A stretch of 13,663 bases of DNA from an uncultured Porphyromonadaceae bacterium (GTDB lineage: Bacteria; Bacteroidota; Bacteroidia; Bacteroidales; Muribaculaceae). This document shows positions 1-4,757 of this stretch, one piece after another. The translations under genes and the position numbers were made by a program. The stretch covers positions 1 through 13,663 of the forward strand of contig CAJMDR010000025.1 in NCBI GenBank assembly GCA_905212215.1, in the 5' to 3' direction. The notes beneath the pieces were generated by a model that ran no database searches, had not been told where the DNA came from, and saw only the letters and a list, made by a program, of their open reading frames with translations. The stretch's first letter is position 1. Every line of letters begins with the position of its first letter.

Positions 1-15
1 TATTTTGGTCAAAGA

Positions 16-47
16 TTTGCGTATAAGGGCAAAATTTATTAACTTTG
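16..47 (+). promoter_or_regulatory. Bacteroidota-type promoter for the tat/FHA operon
   Basis: A TTTG box at 16-19 and TAACTTTG at 40-47 are separated by 20 nt. This matches the Bacteroidota housekeeping promoter pattern (-33 TTTG, 19-21 nt, -7 TAnnTTTG). Transcription would start near 52-54, about 58 nt upstream of the tatA start codon. Inferred from consensus only. Confidence 0.7.
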
Positions 48-60
48 CATATTAAAACTG

Positions 61-89
61 AGGTGAACTGAATGAAATGCAGAACACCT
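61..89 (+). other. Stem-loop in the tatA 5' leader
   Basis: AGGTG at 61-65 pairs with CACCT at 85-89 and CTG at 68-70 pairs with CAG at 80-82, with a symmetric AA/AA internal loop between the two helices. It lies in the predicted tatA leader, just after the inferred transcription start. A 10-codon reading frame (ATG at 72, TGA ending at 104) begins inside it and ends 6 nt before tatA. Either could affect tatA translation, but the stem is short and this may be chance. Confidence 0.35.
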
Positions 90-110
90 GAACTAACACT
101 TTGAAGAATC

Positions 111-302
111 ATGATATTGGCAATGTTTGGAACTTCCGAAATACTGATAATAGCAGCCATAGTACTTTTGTTGTTCGGTGGCCGCAAGATACCTGAATTG
201 ATGCGTAGTCTCGGCAAAGGCATCAATTCATTTAAGCAAGGTATGAACGAACCTATAGAATCCACAGCTTCTACCGAGAAGAAGGAAGAGCAAAAGGATT
301 GA
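111..302 (+). CDS. tatA: Sec-independent protein translocase subunit TatA
   Basis: Pore-forming or membrane-weakening subunit of the twin-arginine translocase, which exports folded proteins across the inner membrane. The 63-aa protein has the family layout: a hydrophobic helix (about residues 8-22), the hinge FGGRKIPEL (22-30), an amphipathic helix with [11 protein letters not shown] (34-44), and a short charged tail. The length is normal for small Bacteroidota TatA proteins. An internal ATG at 123 (Met5) is an equally plausible start, because the transmembrane helix begins right after it; neither has a strong ribosome site, as is usual in this phylum. It is first in an operon with tatC and two FHA genes. 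TatB is not present, as expected for a minimal TatAC system. Identification is firm; the start is uncertain by four codons. Confidence 0.95.
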   Translation: MILAMFGTSEILIIAAIVLLLFGGRKIPELMRSLGKGINSFKQGMNEPIESTASTEKKEEQKD

Positions 303-314
303 CTTTAATGTCAA

Positions 315-334
315 CGTTGAAATAGATTTCAACG
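315..334 (+). other. Intergenic hairpin between tatA and tatC
   Basis: CGTTGAAA (315-322) pairs perfectly with TTTCAACG (327-334) around a TAGA tetraloop. No U-run follows, so it is not a classical intrinsic terminator. By position it could be an RNA-processing or stability element that sets more TatA than TatC, a ratio known from other Tat systems. That role is inference. Confidence 0.5.
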
Positions 335-367
335 CTGCACGCTTTATATTTCTGAATAGCCCTGTGC

Positions 368-1198
368 ATGGACGATAACCGACAGGCTGACAACAAAGCC
401 ATAATGTCAATGGGCGACCATCTGGAAGAATTACGCCGGGTGGTAGTGCGTTGTCTTGTTATGGTTACAGTGTTCGGAGTTGCAGCTTTCTTTTTCAAGG
501 AAAGTGTGTTCGGAATCATCATGGCTCCGCTAAAACCTGACTTTATTACTTTCAGCGGATTGCGTGAAATGTTGGCAATGTTCGGTGCCACACTTGATGT
601 CGTCAGTACTCCGCAGGTAATAGCGACCGACATTTCAAGTCAGTTCATGGCACATCTTTCCATGTCGCTGTATATAGGTTTATTGCTTGCTTCACCATAT
701 ATCGGTTATCAGCTATTGGGATATGTCCTTCCGGCATTATATGAAAATGAGAAACGTTATGCTTCACGGCTTAGCTTAAGCATTTACAGTCTTTTCATTG
801 CCGGCTTGCTGATTTCATATTTTGTAATGTTCCCTGTGTCATGCCATTTTCTGGCTACCTACAGTGTCTCGCCGCAGGTTACCACTATGGTAGACATTAG
901 TTCCTATCTGACACTCTTCATGACCCTGAGCCTGATGTTAGCTCTTGTTTTTCAGCTCCCGGTAGTAATCTGGCTTCTCAGTAAAGCCGGAATAGTGAAC
1001 AGTGTCATGCTTCGTTCTCACCGCAAACATTGTTTTGTGGCGATACTGATAACAGCAGCAATGATAACACCACCTGATGCCATGAGCATGTTACTCGTAG
1101 CATTACCGTTGTATCTGCTTTTTGAAGTCAGTATCCTGGTGAGTTCCCGTGTGTATAAGAAAAGTAATGTTAATGCCTTAACGTCCGCAATAGATTAA
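368..1198 (+). CDS. tatC: Sec-independent protein translocase subunit TatC
   Basis: Polytopic inner-membrane receptor of the Tat pathway, which recognises the twin-arginine signal. The 276-aa sequence carries the N-terminal signature HLEELRR (18-24), the cytoplasmic-loop block LPALYENEKR (121-130, with Glu128 aligning to the signal-binding glutamate known as Glu103 in E. coli), and the C-terminal ITPPDAMS block (233-240) followed by a LLFE stretch. Hydrophobic segments at about 26-44, 98-121, 137-158, 181-206, 223-233 and 240-259 fit six membrane helices. Length is typical for the family. It lies 65 nt after tatA and its stop is 1 nt before the next gene, so it is very likely translated from the same mRNA as the FHA proteins. 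That link between Tat and a phospho-peptide reader is unusual. Confidence 0.96.
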   Translation: MDDNRQADNKAIMSMGDHLEELRRVVVRCLVMVTVFGVAAFFFKESVFGIIMAPLKPDFITFSGLREMLAMFGATLDVVSTPQVIATDISSQFMAHLSMSLYIGLLLASPYIGYQLLGYVLPALYENEKRYASRLSLSIYSLFIAGLLISYFVMFPVSCHFLATYSVSPQVTTMVDISSYLTLFMTLSLMLALVFQLPVVIWLLSKAGIVNSVMLRSHRKHCFVAILITAAMITPPDAMSMLLVALPLYLLFEVSILVSSRVYKKSNVNALTSAID

Positions 1199-1199
1199 A

Positions 1200-1973
1200 A
1201 TGAACCAAGAGAAAATACAGGTATCGTTCGATTGTCCTAACTGTCATGCGAAAAAGAAACTGCGCAAGTTACCGGAAATGAAAAGCGGCCTTATAAGCTG
1301 CCCGGAGTGCGGCACCAAACTTCGCTTGGAGTTCGATATCACTGTCACCCCCCAGACCTGTAAAGCATATATTGCCAATGCAGCTCCATCGCAGAGCAAT
1401 CAGCAAAGTGGCAATGCAGCAAAGCCAAACAAAGAGAAGACCATGTACAAGCCTCTTGGCGGCAATATGGGCGCGGAAGGTAATCAGCGGATGCAACCTA
1501 ATGTTTCATCGAATATGAATCAAGGAGGCAACGTCGAAAAAAGGACCATGGATTTGCGAGCCATGGGACAAGGGAGCGGAGGTTATGAACGACAATTCGT
1601 TCCAGGCGGCCAGATGCCTGTGAACGGGCCTCGTCTCAGAGAAAATATCTTCATAACCCGACTTGGCGGATTTATGGGCAAAACACCTATGGAGAAGTTC
1701 CAGATTTTCGATGGGAATATTACCATAGGACGAGAAGACCCGGAACAACAGAGCGACATCATGTTCAACCATGACCCGGAGATGAGCCGCCGATCCATTA
1801 TGATAACAATCATTCCGGATCCCCGCGGAACAATATGTCGGCTTAAGGTGCTTAAGTCCACTAATCCTATAATAGTCGGCCAGCGCCAACTTGTACATGG
1901 GGAAGAGGTGGCACTCCGTTTCGGCGATGTAATAACCTTGGGTAGAACTAAACTGCTTTTCAGTAATCAGTGA
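1200..1973 (+). CDS. Zinc-ribbon and FHA domain protein
   Basis: A 257-aa soluble protein, probably cytoplasmic. An N-terminal zinc ribbon has Cys12-x2-Cys15 and Cys34-x2-Cys37, resembling MJ0042-type ribbons. A Gly/Asn/Met/Gln-rich, probably disordered linker follows (about 60-150). The C-terminus (about 165-256) is an FHA domain, a fold that binds phospho-threonine peptides: ITIGRE at 175-180, MSRRSI at 195-200, and LRFGDVITLG at 239-248. The usual S-x-x-H motif reads SRRS, so the structural histidine is missing, while the Arg178 and Ser196 positions expected to contact phosphate remain. There is no signal peptide or membrane segment. It starts 1 nt after tatC. With kinases and a PP2C encoded opposite, it is a candidate reader of their marks; the specific partner is unknown. 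Confidence 0.85.
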   Translation: MNQEKIQVSFDCPNCHAKKKLRKLPEMKSGLISCPECGTKLRLEFDITVTPQTCKAYIANAAPSQSNQQSGNAAKPNKEKTMYKPLGGNMGAEGNQRMQPNVSSNMNQGGNVEKRTMDLRAMGQGSGGYERQFVPGGQMPVNGPRLRENIFITRLGGFMGKTPMEKFQIFDGNITIGREDPEQQSDIMFNHDPEMSRRSIMITIIPDPRGTICRLKVLKSTNPIIVGQRQLVHGEEVALRFGDVITLGRTKLLFSNQ

Positions 1974-2002
1974 AAAATCTTGACCTGTAAAAAAAGTGAG
2001 AA

Positions 2003-2827
2003 ATGTCTGAATTACAGTCTTCAGTATTCATAGGTCGCGATCCGAACACTTCCAGATTAGGAGTATTCAAGAGTCCTACAAGTCTTACTTTGCTGGACGA
2101 GATTGCCGACAATTGTGTAAGCCGTTATAAACCCAAGGAGCAGACAGCGCATTGTCGCCTTGAGTTTTATACTGACGGACAGCTCAAACTGATAAATCTA
2201 AATCCTCAGAATGTAACTTACGTCAATGGCCAGCCCATCGAAAAGGCATGGATAGACGATGATTCAATCATAGAATTAGGTTATAACCGTTACCGTCTGC
2301 CCTTCAAACAACTCCTGAAGAAGATCAAGTGGTCGAAGCCTTATTCCATTAATCATCTGCAAGGCATTTATCAGGATTATCAGGACGAACTGACGGAATT
2401 ACAACTCAAGCTACAGAAAGAAAGCAACAAACAGCGTCTTCAAGGCATTTTTACCCAGTTGGGAATGCTTGTGTGGTTTTTGCCGGAGAGTCTGGTAGGT
2501 TCTATGGCCTTGCCGATTAAGATTATATGCACAGTCATAACATTGGCAATCGGCATATATTTCTACGTCCGCAGCATGAACCCGCAGAATACCTTTGTGA
2601 TGCGCAAGAAGGATGTAGATACCAAATTAAAGGATAGATATCGCTGTCCCAATCCAGAATGTGACAGACCTTTCCCCGTCACTCTTTCCTATGAAAGCCT
2701 TGAGATGCAGAGAAAATGTCCTTTCTGTGGCTGCAAATATGTTGTCAAGAAAAGCGATATGTACGTTAACCATGGTTACCCACAGCCATACATACAGCAA
2801 AACGGCTATAACTTAGCCTATCACTAA
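2003..2827 (+). CDS. FHA domain protein with membrane hairpin and C-terminal zinc ribbon
   Basis: A 274-aa inner-membrane protein. Residues about 5-100 look like a divergent FHA domain: VFIGRDP (8-14, Gly11-Arg12), TAHCRLEF (48-55) at the S-x-x-H position with His50 kept, and VNGQPI (74-79) at the Asn-Gly position. A charged, coiled-coil-prone stretch (115-147) leads into two hydrophobic segments (about 150-168 and 170-190), which would form a hairpin leaving both ends in the cytoplasm. The C-terminus has a zinc ribbon, Cys215-x4-Cys220 and Cys239-x2-Cys242, with Cys244 nearby. The order FHA, membrane, ribbon mirrors the ribbon, linker, FHA order of the preceding protein. It is 29 nt downstream of that gene and last in the operon. 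FHA assignment is moderately sure; no enzymatic role is visible. Confidence 0.78.
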   Translation: MSELQSSVFIGRDPNTSRLGVFKSPTSLTLLDEIADNCVSRYKPKEQTAHCRLEFYTDGQLKLINLNPQNVTYVNGQPIEKAWIDDDSIIELGYNRYRLPFKQLLKKIKWSKPYSINHLQGIYQDYQDELTELQLKLQKESNKQRLQGIFTQLGMLVWFLPESLVGSMALPIKIICTVITLAIGIYFYVRSMNPQNTFVMRKKDVDTKLKDRYRCPNPECDRPFPVTLSYESLEMQRKCPFCGCKYVVKKSDMYVNHGYPQPYIQQNGYNLAYH

Positions 2828-2846
2828 ATTTGACATCCAGTAATAC

Positions 2847-2888
2847 AAGCGCGGCTGAGACAAATCTTCTTTTATCTCAGCCGCGCTT
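2847..2888 (+). terminator. Intrinsic terminator between convergent operons
   Basis: A perfect 14-bp GC-rich stem (2847-2860 with 2875-2888) encloses a 14-nt loop. On the plus strand a U/A-rich tract (TTTATAATTATAA) follows, so it should end the tat/FHA transcript. The same hairpin forms on the minus strand, where the U-run is poor, so it may also protect or end the facing operon's transcript. Confidence 0.85.
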
Positions 2889-2903
2889 TATAATTATAAT
2901 GGA

Positions 2904-3299
2904 CTAATCGAAATGGGTGTAGGTGTTGTTGGAGGAGGGTTGAGGTTTAACCGGTTGAACGGGCTTGGGTTTAGAAGGTACCGACTCTGGTTTCGGAGAA
3001 GGTTTGGAAGTCGTCGTCTTACTTTCCTTCTTATTCGCTGGTTTTGCTGCCGGAGAATCTTTGGCGGTATTGGTCGGAATGTTTACATTTTCCGTCTCTT
3101 GAGATTCTGATTCTGGGAATGTATTAGTATATGCGGCGGGACCCACATTGGCTGCTAATTTTTGATTTGCCGGTTCCTTGTCGCTTTTACTGCAACTGCT
3201 GAGCATGGAGCTTCCTATGGTGATTGCGGTTGCTCCAGCCATTATGCCTATTCTCTTTAAGGCTGCACGACGACGTTGTTGAAGATTTTCTTTATTCAT
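2904..3299 (-). CDS. Small putative lipoprotein with a twin-arginine signal
   Basis: A 131-aa exported protein of unrecognised family. The N-terminus has an arginine-rich n-region, QQRRRAALKRIG (7-18), which fits the Tat pattern RRxxLK, then a weakly hydrophobic helix (17-33) and a lipobox LSSC with Cys36 as the likely lipidated residue. The mature part (37-131) is low-complexity, rich in Lys, Pro, Ser and Thr with many KP/PK pairs, likely extended and disordered. The last residues are aromatic (TYTHFD). No enzyme motif is visible. It begins 5 nt after the small Cys-cluster gene, which itself follows a radical SAM gene by 13 nt, so co-expression is likely. It faces the tat operon across a shared terminator. 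I infer that it could be a Tat substrate and perhaps a substrate of the radical SAM enzyme; neither is shown by the sequence. Confidence 0.8.
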   Translation of the reverse strand: MNKENLQQRRRAALKRIGIMAGATAITIGSSMLSSCSKSDKEPANQKLAANVGPAAYTNTFPESESQETENVNIPTNTAKDSPAAKPANKKESKTTTSKPSPKPESVPSKPKPVQPVKPQPSSNNTYTHFD

Positions 3300-3304
3300 G
3301 GTTT

Positions 3305-3751
3305 TTAATATTTCTCGTTTATTGTTGCTCGAGAAGAGAAGAGAGATTCAGCATCTTGAATTTCTCCCATCAGTTCAAGACACTTTTTCCCGGGCAACGG
3401 TTTATTTTTACAGAAAACTATGCCGCAAAGATTATTATAAGTACAGCCCTTGCATTTTCTGTTTTCTACTGTAAACTTATCATTAAGATTCTCATGAATC
3501 TCACTGAAAGGTGCAATATTGCCATGAGGAAGAGGGGTATAATAATAGTAAGTAATAATTTCGAAGAGAGCTTCCAACGACTCCGGTCTTTTGTTAAATG
3601 TAATGATTACATTTTTATCAAGTGAAGATGCTATGATTGCTTTAGCTGCACTTTCATCTCCATTATAATCAATAATAATAGAGTCGTTGCAGTCTTTAAG
3701 TCTTTCGAGATTTTCTGCGGTGAAGAATGTGTACAATTCTCTTGAAACCAT
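3305..3751 (-). CDS. Small five-cysteine protein, putative partner of the radical SAM enzyme
   Basis: A 148-aa protein I do not recognise. Residues about 1-95 look like an alpha/beta domain with an acidic surface and no obvious catalytic motif. Near the C-terminus is a cysteine cluster, Cys100-x2-Cys103-x5-Cys109-x4-Cys114-x9-Cys124. This resembles the C-x2-C-x5-C-x3-C auxiliary iron-sulfur cluster motif at the end of SPASM domains and nearly matches the cluster of the enzyme encoded just upstream. There is no CxxxCxxC radical SAM core, signal peptide or membrane segment. It is sandwiched between the radical SAM gene (13 nt) and the lipoprotein gene (5 nt). It may be a substrate-recognition or Fe-S partner of the maturase, or the remnant of a second SPASM protein. 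Base composition is more AT-rich than the flanking kinases. Confidence 0.75.
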   Translation of the reverse strand: MVSRELYTFFTAENLERLKDCNDSIIIDYNGDESAAKAIIASSLDKNVIITFNKRPESLEALFEIITYYYYTPLPHGNIAPFSEIHENLNDKFTVENRKCKGCTYNNLCGIVFCKNKPLPGKKCLELMGEIQDAESLFSSRATINEKY

Positions 3752-3764
3752 ATATTTCTCCCTT

Positions 3765-4742
3765 TTAATTCATTATGTTTCCATTCTTCCTTTTCAGAAT
3801 ATGACTCAAACAGCCACCATCACATATTTCTTTATGTGAACAGTCAGAACACTCTTTGAATATGCCATTGTTTTGTCTAATGCTTCGGCTATAATCTTTG
3901 AAATGTTCTTTCAGTTCAGCAAAGGAGTTAAATTCAAAGAGGGAGACACAGTGCACATTCTCTAACGGGAAACAGTTCCAAGCAAGCATTTCTGGTGAAA
4001 TATCAATTGCTGAACCACATTTGAATCTCATTCCGGAAGGGTTATGTCGATACAGCACGCCGAGAGCATCATCAGAAAATGCACATAAAGGGAATCCGCA
4101 ATCCATAGATATTTTCATGCCTGCATTTTCCAGCATAGGGATAGCCTTGACAAGGTCATCAGCCATGGACTTCATTATAGCCTTATTGGGAGGCAAGCAG
4201 TTATTTTCCGTTCCGGGAATTGGATGTGCCAGACCAATCCGAAGCGATGGCTGCAGATTGAAACGACTCTTTGCCTCTACAACATAATCATAGCTAAAAC
4301 CTTGTCGGTAAATATTTATGCCGAGAGAACAGAAAGGAGCACATGCCTCAAGAAAGGCATCAATTCTTTGTATCTCAGCAGGAGCCGTATTATCCGGATT
4401 ATTGTAATTGACAACAATATTAAGCTCTCGGGGAGAAAGATATTTCAAATCCTCCTTGATGGATTCAAGATTGGAAGGAGAGGTTATGCCAGAGGTGAAA
4501 ATTGTTACATTTAGACCTCTTAAAGTCAGATATTTGGCAATCGCCATACACTGCGGATGCAGCAACGGTTCACCTCCGAGGAGCGAGACCGAGGATTCAC
4601 CACCGGCAATCAGAAAATCAGTTATATACACCAGATTTTCCAATGTTAATAAATCAGTAGGTGGTGCTGTTTCTATGTGCTGTTTGGCAAAACAGTACGG
4701 ACAACTGCGCACACACCTATTTGTGAGGAGAATATTGGCCAT
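3765..4742 (-). CDS. Radical SAM/SPASM domain protein, putative peptide or protein maturase
   Basis: A cytoplasmic iron-sulfur enzyme that would cleave S-adenosylmethionine to make a 5'-deoxyadenosyl radical. The 325-aa sequence starts almost directly with the core motif Cys10-x3-Cys14-x2-Cys17 (CPYC context), followed by LLGGEPLLHP (54-63), the family's SAM-binding GGE motif. The C-terminal part has SPASM-type cysteines: Cys242 and Cys257 spaced by 14, then Cys298-x2-Cys301-x5-Cys307-x3-Cys311; Cys215 and Cys220 add to the set. SPASM enzymes commonly modify ribosomal peptides or proteins (peptide maturases, anaerobic sulfatase maturases), so the substrate here is probably a protein. No sulfatase is encoded nearby. 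It starts 15 nt after the FGE-like kinase gene and is followed by the five-cysteine protein and the Tat-type lipoprotein. Family assignment is firm; the reaction is unknown. Confidence 0.9.
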   Translation of the reverse strand: MANILLTNRCVRSCPYCFAKQHIETAPPTDLLTLENLVYITDFLIAGGESSVSLLGGEPLLHPQCMAIAKYLTLRGLNVTIFTSGITSPSNLESIKEDLKYLSPRELNIVVNYNNPDNTAPAEIQRIDAFLEACAPFCSLGINIYRQGFSYDYVVEAKSRFNLQPSLRIGLAHPIPGTENNCLPPNKAIMKSMADDLVKAIPMLENAGMKISMDCGFPLCAFSDDALGVLYRHNPSGMRFKCGSAIDISPEMLAWNCFPLENVHCVSLFEFNSFAELKEHFKDYSRSIRQNNGIFKECSDCSHKEICDGGCLSHILKRKNGNIMN

Positions 4743-4757
4743 AAATCAGCTCCAATG

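Noticed and set aside
3224..3625. Plus-strand open frame of 133 codons across the lipoprotein and five-Cys genes
   Set aside because: It lies antisense to two genes with better support (signal peptide, lipobox, cysteine cluster, operon spacing) and its translation shows no domain.
3765..4742. Anaerobic sulfatase-maturating enzyme
   Set aside because: No sulfatase with a Cys/Ser-x-Pro/Ala-x-Arg site is encoded in the window, the protein is shorter than typical members, and the neighbours point to another substrate.
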